Shown in pieces: positions 8,714 to 18,823 of a DNA stretch of 64,000 bases. Position numbers and translations under genes: made by a program. The stretch comes from Bacteroidales bacterium (GTDB lineage Bacteria; Bacteroidota; Bacteroidia; Bacteroidales; UBA12077), in contig JAIORB010000058.1 of NCBI GenBank assembly GCA_021108325.1, positions 19,087-83,086 of the forward strand, in the 5' to 3' direction. Below the pieces are notes generated by a model. That model was not told the origin of the DNA. It did not search any database and worked only from the letters and a program-made list of their open reading frames with translations. How positions within the stretch are numbered: the first letter of the stretch is position 1; every line of letters starts with the position of its first letter.

Positions 8714-9703
8714 TTAATAAATCTGTTTTTGAAGTTTTTCCAGGTCTTTTTGCCGACTTTTTAGCAAAGAAATGTAGTATCGGGTTCTTGATTTATTTTT
8801 AATGTTATTTGATTTCTCTGCCCAGGCTATCGCTAATCCAATTTCACCTGTCATTTCACTTGCAACAGCCATATTATAACATGCTCTGCTTGTAATTTCC
8901 TTATCAACGCCATTTGTATATTTCTTCCATATTTTAGAAGCTTCTTCCCAATTATTATTTTTTACAAATTGAGTTGCCGTTTCGAAATCTTTATTTCCTA
9001 AATGAAAATAATACCTGGTTTCTGATTGCCATCCGGGGAATATTCTATTGGCATAATCTGCTGCTGCAAAATAACTTGTTTCTCGTATTGATCTTTCAAC
9101 ACTTGACATTTTCCTCTCTACCTCGGTTTTTGAATAACTGCGAGCATCCCAAAATAATGTATCATTATAATGATACTGATCCAATCTCTTTTTTTCTACT
9201 AAATCAAAAACACTCCAGTAAATATTAACTGCCAACTCTCGATATTTATAATACTCGGTTGGAACATAGTAGTATTCTGTTATCACATCACTCACCATCG
9301 AAAGATTTAAAGAGTCTAAAACTATAAATATGTCCGCATTATTATTACCCGATATTTTTTCCAGATATTGCCACGAAACAGTATCTGATTTATATAATTT
9401 ATCCTTATCAGGATATCCTTTAAGATATAAAAAATTCGTTGAATCAACATTGGCAGTGAATTGAATAGCGTCCATAAAACCCAGGCTCATTTCTTCTGTT
9501 ATCATTTTATAAAGTAATGTATCTGTTTTATCATCATGATTAATATCAGTTGCCAGGTTTATAAAAACAATTTTATTAAAATTACCGGGAAACTCAATAT
9601 CAGCAGGAACTATGGTCTCAATTTGAATCGAAGTAAGAGGCTGACAACTCTGAAAAAAAATAATTAAGATAGCAGATATTAAAATAAGCCAACGATATTT
9701 CAT
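8714..9703 (-). CDS. DUF6340-like lipoprotein
   Basis: A 329-residue predicted lipoprotein. It has a signal peptide with lipobox FQSC (Cys near residue 20), then a mixed alpha/beta region with no motif I can assign (about 30-230), and a helical C-terminal part (about 230-329) that could hold TPR-like repeats. The overall look matches Bacteroidota proteins annotated DUF6340, which is family recall rather than proof. Function is unknown. It stands alone between the M48 gene and the fabG terminator. Confidence 0.65.
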   Translation of the reverse strand: MKYRWLILISAILIIFFQSCQPLTSIQIETIVPADIEFPGNFNKIVFINLATDINHDDKTDTLLYKMITEEMSLGFMDAIQFTANVDSTNFLYLKGYPDKDKLYKSDTVSWQYLEKISGNNNADIFIVLDSLNLSMVSDVITEYYYVPTEYYKYRELAVNIYWSVFDLVEKKRLDQYHYNDTLFWDARSYSKTEVERKMSSVERSIRETSYFAAADYANRIFPGWQSETRYYFHLGNKDFETATQFVKNNNWEEASKIWKKYTNGVDKEITSRACYNMAVASEMTGEIGLAIAWAEKSNNIKNKSRTRYYISLLKSRQKDLEKLQKQIY

Positions 9704-9781
9704 CTTTTAATAATATTTATATATTGATGATAACTCCAAATAAATAAAAATATTTTATCTACAAAAATGATACCATTCGAA

Positions 9782-9818
9782 AACAATAAAGGCACTTATT
9801 TTTGTTAATAAGTACCTT
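9782..9818 (-). terminator. Intrinsic terminator after fabG
   Basis: The minus-strand arms AAGGTACTTATT and AATAAGTGCCTT (one G-T pair) are followed by TATTGTTTT. It lies just after the fabG stop. Confidence 0.6.
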
Positions 9819-9842
9819 CAATAATATCAGATATTTACCAAA

Positions 9843-10589
9843 CTAGGTTTGCATTCCACCACATACATTTATAACCTGTCCGCTAACATAAGTTGATAAA
9901 TCAGATGCTAAAAACAATGTTGTATTCGCAACATCTTCCGAAGTACCTCCACGGCGTAACGGAATTTGTTGTTCCCATGTTTTTCGCACATCTTCCGGCA
10001 ACTTTGCTGTCATCTCGGTAATAATAAAACCGGGAGCAATAGCATTACTTCGAATATTCCTTGATCCTAGTTCCTTTGCAATAGATTTTGTAAAACCAAT
10101 AATACCTGCTTTTGAGGCCGAATAATTAGCTTGTCCTGCATTACCACTAACACCAACAACGGAGCTCATGTTAATAATTGATCCTGACTTTTGTTTCAGC
10201 ATATATTTTTGAGCAGCTTTAGTAAAATTAAATACCGATTTGAGATTAACAGATATAACAGCATCCCATTGTTGTTCCGTCATTCTCATTAATAAGGTAT
10301 CTTGTGTAATACCTGCATTATTAACTAAAACATCAATACTTCCGAATTCTTTTTGAATTTCATCAACAAGATTTTGAGTTTCTTCAAATTTACTTGCATC
10401 AGATGCATATCCCTTTGCTTTAACTCCCAAATCCTGAAGCTGCTTTTCCACTTCTTTTGCTGCATCGTTATATTCTAAATCAGTAAATGCAATATCTGCA
10501 CCGTGTTCGGCCAGTTTAATAGCAATAGTTTTTCCTATTCCCCTGGCGGCACCAGTAACAATAGCAGTTTTTCCTTCTAATAATTTCAT
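9843..10589 (-). CDS. fabG: 3-oxoacyl-[acyl-carrier-protein] reductase FabG
   Basis: A 248-residue short-chain dehydrogenase that reduces 3-oxoacyl-ACP with NADPH in fatty acid elongation. It has the nucleotide motif TGAARGIG (12-19), NNAG (90-93), catalytic Ser143 and YSASK with Tyr156 and Lys160. The C-terminal segment YVSGQVINVCGGM is typical of FabG. It is not in a fab cluster here and is monocistronic, with its own promoter and terminator, as often seen in Bacteroidota. Related SDR enzymes share these motifs, but the length and C-terminus favour FabG. Confidence 0.9.
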   Translation of the reverse strand: MKLLEGKTAIVTGAARGIGKTIAIKLAEHGADIAFTDLEYNDAAKEVEKQLQDLGVKAKGYASDASKFEETQNLVDEIQKEFGSIDVLVNNAGITQDTLLMRMTEQQWDAVISVNLKSVFNFTKAAQKYMLKQKSGSIINMSSVVGVSGNAGQANYSASKAGIIGFTKSIAKELGSRNIRSNAIAPGFIITEMTAKLPEDVRKTWEQQIPLRRGGTSEDVANTTLFLASDLSTYVSGQVINVCGGMQT

Positions 10590-10899
10590 AAGTTTATAGT
10601 TTGATTATATTATTTACGCTTTTTACTTTTCACTAATTAAAGAACAAAAATAAGTATTATAAGTTTATTTATGCAATAAAAAAATATTAACAAACTTAAC
10701 TTATTGATACTAATTTAAAAACAAATCTGACAAGCTAGTTATTGTAAACACAAGATTTTTATATCCTTTACCAAGTCGCTGATTGTAATTGAAAAGTTTT
10801 AAAAATGATTTTTTTTTCATACATTGTGAGCTTGAAATAACGATTTTATCTGACAATATTTAAAAGATTAAATACCTAAACATCAAAATATTCCGACCC
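10590..10899. other. Divergent intergenic region fabG / sensor gene
   Basis: This 310-bp stretch separates two divergent genes. It holds the fabG promoter. I see no reading frame, repeat or clear promoter for the plus-strand sensor gene in the remainder. Confidence 0.6.
10645..10676 (-). promoter_or_regulatory. Promoter of fabG
   Basis: On the minus strand TTG (10674-10676), 21 nt of spacing and TATTTTTG (10645-10652) match the Bacteroidota primary sigma consensus. It would give a 5' leader of about 50 nt. Confidence 0.7.
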
Positions 10900-13206
10900 A
10901 TGAAAATTAAGATGAATCTTAAAACAAAAATGCTTGTTTATATTTTAACTACAGCATCACTTATATATGTGCTTGCATTAGGTTATGTAGGTTTAAAATT
11001 AAATAATATTGCTTTTGATAATGCCAAAGAACTTACAAATACCTATGCAAGAGAATATGCAAATTATACAAAAGCGGATTTAAGTGTTGATATGAATATG
11101 ACCCGGGCGTTAGCCCAGGTTTCAATGGGATATAAAAATCTCCCTCCTGATCAAATGAACGATATTTTAAATGAGATGTTGGAACATTTAATTAAAGAAA
11201 ACCCCAACTTTCTTTCAACATGGTACAATTGGGAACTTAGTGCTATTTGGCCTGATTGGAAAAAGCCCCATGGCCGTCAACGATTAACCTATTACAGAAT
11301 GGACGGACAAATAAAGTATAAAGAAGAAATTATAGATACTGTTCCGGGATTTACAAAAGGTGCATATTACGATATACTTGAAAAACAGGTAGAATATGTT
11401 ATGGATCCTTATTATTTTACATTTCAGGAAGGTGAGGATGAAGTATTAGAAACAAGTGTAGCTGTTCCAATTATTATTGATGGTGTTACTGTTGGTATAG
11501 CAGGCCTTGACCTTTTATTACAGCGTTTTCAGGATATTATAACTGAAATACATCCTATACAGGGAAGTTATGCCTTTCTTATTTCACATAATGGTCAGTT
11601 TGTTGCACATAATAATGAAGAATTAGTTGGCCTGTTTGTACAAGATTTAGAAGTAGAAGAAACAGACATATTACAAAAAATTCAAACTGGAAAAGAATTT
11701 TTAAATACAAGAAAAGGAGAAGATGGAGAAGATTACTGGGTTTCATACGCCCCGGTTTATATAGGTAACTCTCCTACACCATGGTCATTCGGTATTGCTG
11801 TACCAATCGATGTAATAATGGCAGAAGAGAAAGCTACTTTAAAAAAGTCTGTTTTGGCAGGATTAATAGGACTTATATTAACAGCATTAATTATCTGGAT
11901 TATTGCCCACAATATATCACGACCAGTTGTTAAAACTACAGCAATTTTAAGCGATTTAGCAAAAGGAGATATCGATGAATCCAAGAAAATAAATATAAAA
12001 ACGAAAGATGAAATTGGTGAAATGGCTAACTCTGTTAATACACTTATTGATGGATTAAATAAAACTGCTGAATTTGCAGAAGAAATTGGAAAAGGAAATT
12101 TAGAAAAAGAATTTGAACTATTAAGTGATAAAGATATTCTTGGAAATTCTCTTTTAGAAATGCGTAAGAGTCTGAAAACAGCTAATGAACAAGAAACTGA
12201 GCGTAAACTTGAAGATCAAAAACAAAACTGGACTACCCAGGGAATAGCCAAGTTTGGTGAAATACTTCGTCAGAATACTGATGATATGCAAGAATTTTCG
12301 TACCATATTATAAGCAACCTTGTTAAATATATAGATGCAAATCAAGGTGGAATTTTTATGATAAACGACGATGATAAACATGATGTGTTTATTGAATTAT
12401 TGGCGTTTTATGCCTACGAAAGACGTAAATATATGGAAAAACGTATTGAGGTTGGAGTAGGATTAATTGGCAGATGTGCTCAGGAGAAAAAAACGATCTA
12501 CATGACCGACTTGCCTGACGAATATATCAATATCACTTCCGGCTTAGGACAATCTGTTCCTAACGCATTATTGATAGTTCCTCTTAAAGTAAACGATGAA
12601 ATATTCGGAGTTGTTGAATTAGCCGGCTTTAACGAATTTGAAGATCACGTTATAAAATTTATTGAGGAAGTTGGTGAAAGCATAGCTTCAACTATTTCAA
12701 CTACAAAGATTAATATCAGAACTAACCAGTTACTCGAACAATCGCAGCAGCAAAGTGAAGAAATGTCTGCTCAGGAAGAAGAAATGCGTCAAAATATGGA
12801 AGAGCTACAAGCAACACAGGAAGAAGCGGGACGCAGAAGTGCTGAAATGCAAGGATTGCTCGATGCTCTAAATACTGCTAATTTAGTAATTGAGTATGAC
12901 CTTGACGGTAATATTATTACTGTAAATGATAATTATCTTCAGCTGGTTGGAATAACACGAGATCAGATGATTGGCACACATCATACTGATAACATGCAAT
13001 TAACCAAAACACAGAAAAAAGAAATTGAACAGTTCTGGGTTGATTTAAGAAAAGGAATTGCTAAAAAAGAAACTGACCATGTTGAATTTAGTGGTAAAGA
13101 ATATGTTTTTGTTGCAACTTATACTCCTATTCTCAACGAAGATGGCAACCCGATTAAAGTATTAAAAATAGCTACTGATATAACAGAATTTAATAAGGCA
13201 AAATAG
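10900..13206 (+). CDS. Membrane sensor with Cache, HAMP, GAF and PAS domains, no output domain
   Basis: A 768-residue membrane sensor. It has a first membrane segment at about 10-30 and an extracytoplasmic dCache-like domain (about 35-315) with WYNWELSAIWPDW and a YYFTFQEGEDEVLETSVAVPI stretch split by ordinary family spacing. A second membrane segment lies at about 317-337, then HAMP (about 338-392), GAF (about 448-600), a Glu/Gln-rich coiled coil (about 606-655) and a C-terminal PAS domain (about 655-768). No HisKA, HATPase, GGDEF or MCP signalling tip follows. It may act through a partner protein. ATG at 10900 fits the signal anchor. It ends at a strong terminator. Confidence 0.85.
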   Translation: MKIKMNLKTKMLVYILTTASLIYVLALGYVGLKLNNIAFDNAKELTNTYAREYANYTKADLSVDMNMTRALAQVSMGYKNLPPDQMNDILNEMLEHLIKENPNFLSTWYNWELSAIWPDWKKPHGRQRLTYYRMDGQIKYKEEIIDTVPGFTKGAYYDILEKQVEYVMDPYYFTFQEGEDEVLETSVAVPIIIDGVTVGIAGLDLLLQRFQDIITEIHPIQGSYAFLISHNGQFVAHNNEELVGLFVQDLEVEETDILQKIQTGKEFLNTRKGEDGEDYWVSYAPVYIGNSPTPWSFGIAVPIDVIMAEEKATLKKSVLAGLIGLILTALIIWIIAHNISRPVVKTTAILSDLAKGDIDESKKINIKTKDEIGEMANSVNTLIDGLNKTAEFAEEIGKGNLEKEFELLSDKDILGNSLLEMRKSLKTANEQETERKLEDQKQNWTTQGIAKFGEILRQNTDDMQEFSYHIISNLVKYIDANQGGIFMINDDDKHDVFIELLAFYAYERRKYMEKRIEVGVGLIGRCAQEKKTIYMTDLPDEYINITSGLGQSVPNALLIVPLKVNDEIFGVVELAGFNEFEDHVIKFIEEVGESIASTISTTKINIRTNQLLEQSQQQSEEMSAQEEEMRQNMEELQATQEEAGRRSAEMQGLLDALNTANLVIEYDLDGNIITVNDNYLQLVGITRDQMIGTHHTDNMQLTKTQKKEIEQFWVDLRKGIAKKETDHVEFSGKEYVFVATYTPILNEDGNPIKVLKIATDITEFNKAK

Positions 13207-13228
13207 AAAAACCAACTATTAAGCCACA

Positions 13229-13260
13229 AAAAAACCCGTAAATTTTATTACGGGTTTTTT
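13229..13260. terminator. Bidirectional intrinsic terminator
   Basis: AAAAAACCCGTAA and TTACGGGTTTTTT form a near-perfect stem with A- and T-tracts on either side. It serves the converging sensor gene and the DUF6588-like gene. Confidence 0.9.
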
Positions 13261-13276
13261 AATGATGTAATTTCTT

Positions 13277-14419
13277 TTATCTAAAGCTTACACCAAGACC
13301 TGCGCTTGCAATTGAATAATTTGCATAAGTATAATCAAAGTTTATCGTAACTACAGCAAACTTTAATCTAAAACCTGCATTAAAACGTGGTTTTGTTGCA
13401 CTACCATCTGTACTTTTTATACTAATATCAATTGGATCGGACAAAGCTGTTGTTTCATCAATTCTAATTTGTGTGCTTGTTAACGGGTCTACAAATTCAG
13501 GAAAAGGATAATTTCCATTTAGCTGCAAATTAGAGGTTGAAGAGCTTATTCCAACCCCGCCATAAAGACAAATCACCTTAAAATCTCCAGAGAAAATTAT
13601 ATTTGCAGTTATATTACTAATATCTAATAACAGTTCTTGGTTATCATAATATCCCGGTGATTCCATTATAATATCTCCCGGTTGAATAATACCCATATCT
13701 TCGTAAGCTGAAGGTTGAAAATCTAAGTCTGTCGTCATATTTAATTTTGTATATCCGCCCTGTAAAGACAAATCAAAAACAGGAATTTTATTTAGAGCAG
13801 GAATCCATTGTTTTATACTGTGCTTTAATCCAACACCCCATAATCCCATTTTACTTCCATTACCCCACTCTAAATCCGGTGAATAACGAAACTGCAAATC
13901 AGTTTCTTTAACTAAACCAACACCTAACTGAACTACTGGTGCCGGTGTATATCCAAACCCTGTACCCTGAGGTAAATTGAATTGAGATGTAAGGATATCT
14001 GTACCTAGAATATTTTGATAATAACTAACTTGCTGACCAGGATCTTTTGAACCAGCAGCTGTTGGCGAGCTTCCCGGTTCAATTACTACTGTTAAATCAG
14101 GGTCGTCTGGATCACCAAGGTTTATATCTTCTGCATTATAACTTTTAGCGGATGTAGGAATTATTGCTAAATTAAAAGATACAGTAAGGTCAAAACCTCC
14201 TAATTTATGTGCTTTAGCCGTATTATACCACCCGGCACTTAATCCAGCTCCCATACCATTTGCATAAGGCGAAAGATATGCTTCAAATATTTTTTCTGCA
14301 TCATCTGTACCTGTGGATAATACCTTCCCAAGGTCTCCAAATTGAGCGAATGCAGATGTTGTAAACAATAACATAATTGAGATTGTCAAAAGTCGTAAAA
14401 GAGAATTGTTCCTTTTCAT
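13277..14419 (-). CDS. DUF6588-like secreted or outer membrane protein
   Basis: A 380-residue exported protein. I chose the ATG at 14419 (MKRNNSLLRLL) because it begins a clean signal peptide ending TSAFAQ. The longer frame adds 20 residues with no signal-like character. The mature start FGDLGKVLSTGTDDAEKIFEAYLSP resembles DUF6588 proteins as I remember them. The rest alternates hydrophobic and polar residues with many glycines and ends in a short beta strand with aromatic residues, as outer membrane beta-barrels do. Function is unknown. It has no partner gene. Confidence 0.7.
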   Translation of the reverse strand: MKRNNSLLRLLTISIMLLFTTSAFAQFGDLGKVLSTGTDDAEKIFEAYLSPYANGMGAGLSAGWYNTAKAHKLGGFDLTVSFNLAIIPTSAKSYNAEDINLGDPDDPDLTVVIEPGSSPTAAGSKDPGQQVSYYQNILGTDILTSQFNLPQGTGFGYTPAPVVQLGVGLVKETDLQFRYSPDLEWGNGSKMGLWGVGLKHSIKQWIPALNKIPVFDLSLQGGYTKLNMTTDLDFQPSAYEDMGIIQPGDIIMESPGYYDNQELLLDISNITANIIFSGDFKVICLYGGVGISSSTSNLQLNGNYPFPEFVDPLTSTQIRIDETTALSDPIDISIKSTDGSATKPRFNAGFRLKFAVVTINFDYTYANYSIASAGLGVSFR

Positions 14420-14760
14420 ATGTTTAAATTTATAGGTTATTAATTTAATACTATTCAATGTTATTATATTAAGATGCAAAAAACATCATAAAGGTTTCAT
14501 GTGTTTATAATTTATTTTCAATTATCACATGGAACATCCATGTTATAGTCATACCATTGTGTGTACGTTAATGTATGGATGTTTCATTTAATTTAATTTA
14601 ATTTAATTTTAAATGATTTTCATTATTTACGTTTGATAAAAATAGGAAAAGCCTTTTAAATGTTCAACAAATTTCCTTAATTGTACGCTAATATTTTAAA
14701 AATGTTCACTTGGTTTTATAAACAAATAAAATAATATAATATAATAAAGTAGATTTAAAC
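14420..14760. other. Intergenic region with inverted and simple repeats
   Basis: No reading frame is evident. GGAACATCCAT near 14531 and ATGGATGTTTC near 14575 are imperfect inverted repeats around a 35-40 nt spacer. A run of five AATTT-type pentamers occupies 14586-14612. Both divergent genes (DUF6588-like and rarA) must have their promoters here, but I cannot place them with confidence. Confidence 0.5.
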
Positions 14761-16050
14761 ATGTCAATTAATCAACCTTTAGCTGATAGAATGAGGCCTA
14801 AAACCCTTGATGAATATATTGGCCAGAAACATTTGGTAGGAGAAAATGCAATTTTGCGTAAAGCAATCGAATCGGGTAATATTCCATCGTTTATACTTTG
14901 GGGACCTCCTGGTGTTGGTAAAACAACCTTAGCTAAAATTATTGCTAATCAACAAAACAGACCATTCTTTACATTAAGTGCAGTACATTCTGGAGTTAAA
15001 GATGTACGAGAAACAATTGCTAAAGCAAAAAAACAACAATTTTTCGATGCACCTAACCCAATACTTTTCATAGATGAAATTCATCGTTTTAACAAATCAC
15101 AACAAGATTCTCTTCTTTCAGCAGTTGAGCAGGGAATAATTATTTTAATCGGGGCAACAACTGAGAATCCTTCGTTTGAAGTTATATCTCCACTCCTTTC
15201 GCGTACACAGGTTTATATTCTTAAATCATTAGAAAAAGATGATTTAATTGAACTTTTAAGCAGGGCTGTAAAAGAAGATAAATATCTTGAAGAACTAAAT
15301 ATTAAAATAAAAGAACATGAATCGCTTCTTCGATTTTCGGGTGGTGATGCACGAAAATTATATAATATTCTTGAACTGGTAGTAAATACCGAAAAAACTA
15401 AATCGAATAAGAAAATTACAATTACTAACGATATTGTTGTAGATATTTTACAACAAAACATTGCTACATACGACAAAAATGGAGAGCAACATTACGATAT
15501 TATTTCAGCATTTATAAAATCGATACGTGGTAGCGATCCAAATGCAGCTGTTTATTGGCTTGCCAGGATGATTGAAGGAGGTGAAGACCCTAAGTTTATA
15601 GCTCGTCGTTTGCTGATACTTGCATCGGAAGACATTGGATTGGCTAATCCCAATGCTTTATTACTCGCAAATAGTTGTTTCGATGCTGTAAATAAAATTG
15701 GTTGGCCCGAATCACGAATTATTTTGTCAGAAGCGACTATATATCTTGCCACATCACCCAAAAGCAACTCTGCTTATCAGGCAATAAACGATGCCCAAAA
15801 TCTTGTGCGTCAAACAGGCGATTTACCTGTACCATTACATATAAGAAATGCCCCGACCAAACTTATGAAAGATATTGGATATGGCAAAGATTATAAATAT
15901 GCTCATAGCTATGAAGGTAATTTTGTACAGGACAATTTTATGCCTGAAAAAATAAAACAAAACCTTATTTATAAGCCACAGAATAACTCGAAAGAAATTG
16001 AAATATTAAAACGATTACAAAATCAATGGAAAGGAAAATATAATTATTAA
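14761..16050 (+). CDS. rarA: Replication-associated recombination protein RarA
   Basis: A AAA+ ATPase of the MgsA/WRNIP1 family that acts at stalled replication forks. The 429-residue protein begins [20 protein letters not shown], then Walker [10 protein letters not shown] at 48-56, a Walker [16 protein letters not shown] near 104 and sensor 1 GATTENPSF. The C-terminal MgsA tetramerisation region includes [13 protein letters not shown] and [16 protein letters not shown]. Full length for the family. The gene is followed after 38 nt by kdsA on the same strand. Confidence 0.95.
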   Translation: MSINQPLADRMRPKTLDEYIGQKHLVGENAILRKAIESGNIPSFILWGPPGVGKTTLAKIIANQQNRPFFTLSAVHSGVKDVRETIAKAKKQQFFDAPNPILFIDEIHRFNKSQQDSLLSAVEQGIIILIGATTENPSFEVISPLLSRTQVYILKSLEKDDLIELLSRAVKEDKYLEELNIKIKEHESLLRFSGGDARKLYNILELVVNTEKTKSNKKITITNDIVVDILQQNIATYDKNGEQHYDIISAFIKSIRGSDPNAAVYWLARMIEGGEDPKFIARRLLILASEDIGLANPNALLLANSCFDAVNKIGWPESRIILSEATIYLATSPKSNSAYQAINDAQNLVRQTGDLPVPLHIRNAPTKLMKDIGYGKDYKYAHSYEGNFVQDNFMPEKIKQNLIYKPQNNSKEIEILKRLQNQWKGKYNY

Positions 16051-16088
16051 TTTTGTGATCAATACAGTATGTAATAAAATATTTGATT

Positions 16089-16907
16089 ATGATAGAAAAT
16101 ATACTTTTCATAAAGAATACTGATAAAAAGAATTTCTTTTTATTAGCAGGTCCTTGCGTTGTTGAAAATGAAGAAAATGTATTTCAAATAGCTGAAAAGG
16201 TTATTGAGATTACCAATAAGCTGCAAATACCTTTTATTTTTAAGGCGTCATTCAGAAAAGCTAACCGTTCAAGATTAGATTCTTTTACTGGTATTGGAGA
16301 TATTAAAGCCTTGCGAATTCTGGAAAAAGTCCGCAAGCAATTAAAAATTCCAATTGTAACCGACATTCATACCGAGGAAGATGCCGCAATGGCAGCTGAA
16401 TATGTTGATATTCTACAAATACCTGCTTTTTTATGTCGTCAGACAAGCTTATTGGTAGCTGCAGCCAAAACAGGGAAAATTGTTAATATAAAGAAAGGTC
16501 AGTTTTTAGCACCTTCTTCAATGAAATTTGCAGTTGACAAAATATTAGAGTCAGGAAATGAGAAGGTTATGATTACAGATCGTGGTACAATGTTTGGTTA
16601 TCAGGATTTAATAGTTGATTATCGCGGAATTCCTGAAATGCAGAAATTTGGTTATCCGGTTGTGTTAGATATAACACATAGCTTACAACAACCTAATCAA
16701 GCTTCGGGAGTTACCGGTGGAAAACCTGATTTAATTGAAACTGTTGCACGAGCCGGTATTGCAGTTGGTGTTGATGGTATTTTTGTAGAAACACATCCTG
16801 ATCCTGCAAATGCAAAATCTGACGGAGCTAACATGCTTCATTTAAACTATTTAGAGAAATTGCTTTACAACTTAGTTGAAATAAGAAAAACAATAACAAG
16901 ACTATAA
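16089..16907 (+). CDS. kdsA: 3-deoxy-8-phosphooctulonate synthase KdsA
   Basis: Condenses phosphoenolpyruvate with arabinose 5-phosphate to Kdo 8-phosphate for lipopolysaccharide core synthesis. The 272-residue TIM-barrel protein has LLAGPCVVEN, FKASFRKANRSR, TDRGTMFGYQDL, DITHSLQQP and VETHPDPANAKSDG, the family's active-site segments. I start at ATG 16089 because the frame two codons longer begins with a TTG and has no support. Other Kdo genes are not adjacent. It may be co-transcribed with rarA. Confidence 0.95.
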   Translation: MIENILFIKNTDKKNFFLLAGPCVVENEENVFQIAEKVIEITNKLQIPFIFKASFRKANRSRLDSFTGIGDIKALRILEKVRKQLKIPIVTDIHTEEDAAMAAEYVDILQIPAFLCRQTSLLVAAAKTGKIVNIKKGQFLAPSSMKFAVDKILESGNEKVMITDRGTMFGYQDLIVDYRGIPEMQKFGYPVVLDITHSLQQPNQASGVTGGKPDLIETVARAGIAVGVDGIFVETHPDPANAKSDGANMLHLNYLEKLLYNLVEIRKTITRL

Positions 16908-16939
16908 AAAGTAAAATCTACTACCACTAATATTAATAT

Positions 16940-18823
16940 CTATTCGTTTAACTTAATAAGTTTCCAATTTTCTTTTATCGCAGGACTAACGAGAGTTTTT
17001 GGAGTCTGTTCTTTGCTGTTTACCCTTATAGAATTCAATGCAACATTTTCATATAAATAATTACTTAATTCTTCAAGCGTTATGTTTCCATTTGATTCCT
17101 GTAGTTTTTTTAGAAGAAAATATGTAAACATTCCATGTTGTTTATCCTTATATGGCAATGAACTTTGTATATCACTACTTGAAGTAAATACAACACAATT
17201 ACCATTTATTATATCATCTTTTGGTTTTATTTTTACACCACGTGCAGCAAGCAACCCTTGATTTCTTGCTCCACCAGTAAAACATGCGTCAAGAAAAACT
17301 AATACATATTTTGCATTATATTCTGTTAGTTTAGAATACAACCAAGACAATTTAACACCATCTTCAATGTTTTGTGCAGAAACATCAACAGGCATTAAAT
17401 AAGATTCTTTAGAAGTTTCATGAGGTATTCCATGACCAGCATAATAGAATATAACTTCTGCTTTCCCCTGAGTATACAACATCACTTTTGAAATTTTATT
17501 TACTCCTCTTTTTATTTCTGTTCCAATAGCATTTTTTAAAAGAAAAATATTTTCTTCTGGTACGCCAAGTGTGTTTTTACAATACTTTGCAAATATTTCT
17601 GCATCGTGAATAGCAAAATCAACATTAACTTCACTAGTCAAATTAGTTTGATATCTTGTATAGTCTTCATTCCCAATGACTAAAGCAAATTTGTAATCGT
17701 TTTTATTTTTATTAAAAGGAATATTTAGATCAACATCTGATGCAATACTATTAATATTGCCTAATTCAGTTCTATTTTCATAAGCCTTAACATTATTTGT
17801 TTTTATTACAACATCTGAATTATTTGAGTTAGTGCTGTGAATACCAATTTGTTTATTTACGTTGTTATGATTTATTGATACTAAAAGATTGTAATTGTTA
17901 GAAATTTCATTAGTTAAATTTGGAAAATTATTTGGTACTCCTATTATATTATTCGTCTGTAAAGTGCTGATTTGCTTTAAAAATTTATTTTCCCTATCAA
18001 TTGCTGGTTGAATAATTGAATTATTTATATAAATACTTTCAAAGTTTTCAAACAAAAAAGGATTTCCCCAAAGAATTGAACTATTTATTTGGGGCTGTGA
18101 TCCATCATTTACAACAAGTCCGTATTTAATATTATGAATTATATTACAATTTTCAATTATTGGATTTGACGATTCACATCTCAATCCAAAACCAGAATGA
18201 CTTAATGATGTATTTCTTACTCTTGGTGTTGACTCTTGTATACAATAAATTGCAGCATGATCGCAATGTGTAATACTAGAATTATTAATTTCAGGGAATC
18301 CTTTGGTTGTTACAAATATGCCTATTCTTGAATCCTTTATTTCAATGTGATCTAATTTAGGAGAACAGTTTTCAACGGTAATTGCACCCCAACCGTCTTT
18401 ATTTCTACCTGCTAAACTATATATACCTTTACTTTGATTAAAATTACAATAAATCAGTTTTGAACCATTTGAGTTTTTGAAATAAAGTGATCCCCAACCA
18501 TCTTTAAACGTGACGCCAGTGAAAACTATAGGCGACGTTGAAGCACCAACCGCAATTAATGTTCCTTCAACTAACAATGAGCCCCTCATGTCTTTATTAG
18601 AATAACGATCATCTTCGCTTGTATTTAATTTAATTTCAACACCAGATTCAATTTCTAAAGTTTGACCTATGGGGATTTTTGCCAAACCCTGAATAATATA
18701 TGGAGATCTTTCTTTAATCCATTTACCACTTACATTGCTTTCATGCATAATATAAGTTTGAGATTTTACACACAATGATAACAGTAAAGCGATAATAACT
18801 AATAATACATTTTTTTTGCACAT
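16940..18823 (-). CDS. Secreted beta-helix protein with C-terminal caspase-like (C14) domain
   Basis: A 627-residue exported protein. I chose the ATG at 18823 because it gives a signal peptide (MCKKNVLLVIIALLLSLCVKSQ). The longer frame adds 22 residues. Residues about 60-270 contain Asn- and Ile-rich repeats such as NCSPKLDHIEI and SSNPIIENCNI, typical of right-handed beta-helix domains. Residues about 375-620 form a caspase-like fold that starts KFALVIGNEDY. The catalytic dyad is His464 in YYAGHG and Cys514 in DACFTGG. Bacterial members cleave after basic residues in known cases, but the substrate here is unknown. The role is inferred only. Confidence 0.85.
   Translation of the reverse strand: MCKKNVLLVIIALLLSLCVKSQTYIMHESNVSGKWIKERSPYIIQGLAKIPIGQTLEIESGVEIKLNTSEDDRYSNKDMRGSLLVEGTLIAVGASTSPIVFTGVTFKDGWGSLYFKNSNGSKLIYCNFNQSKGIYSLAGRNKDGWGAITVENCSPKLDHIEIKDSRIGIFVTTKGFPEINNSSITHCDHAAIYCIQESTPRVRNTSLSHSGFGLRCESSNPIIENCNIIHNIKYGLVVNDGSQPQINSSILWGNPFLFENFESIYINNSIIQPAIDRENKFLKQISTLQTNNIIGVPNNFPNLTNEISNNYNLLVSINHNNVNKQIGIHSTNSNNSDVVIKTNNVKAYENRTELGNINSIASDVDLNIPFNKNKNDYKFALVIGNEDYTRYQTNLTSEVNVDFAIHDAEIFAKYCKNTLGVPEENIFLLKNAIGTEIKRGVNKISKVMLYTQGKAEVIFYYAGHGIPHETSKESYLMPVDVSAQNIEDGVKLSWLYSKLTEYNAKYVLVFLDACFTGGARNQGLLAARGVKIKPKDDIINGNCVVFTSSSDIQSSLPYKDKQHGMFTYFLLKKLQESNGNITLEELSNYLYENVALNSIRVNSKEQTPKTLVSPAIKENWKLIKLNE

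Noticed and set aside
16083..16088. Upstream TTG start for kdsA
   Set aside because: It adds only two residues ahead of a good ATG at 16089 and lacks a ribosome-binding site of its own.
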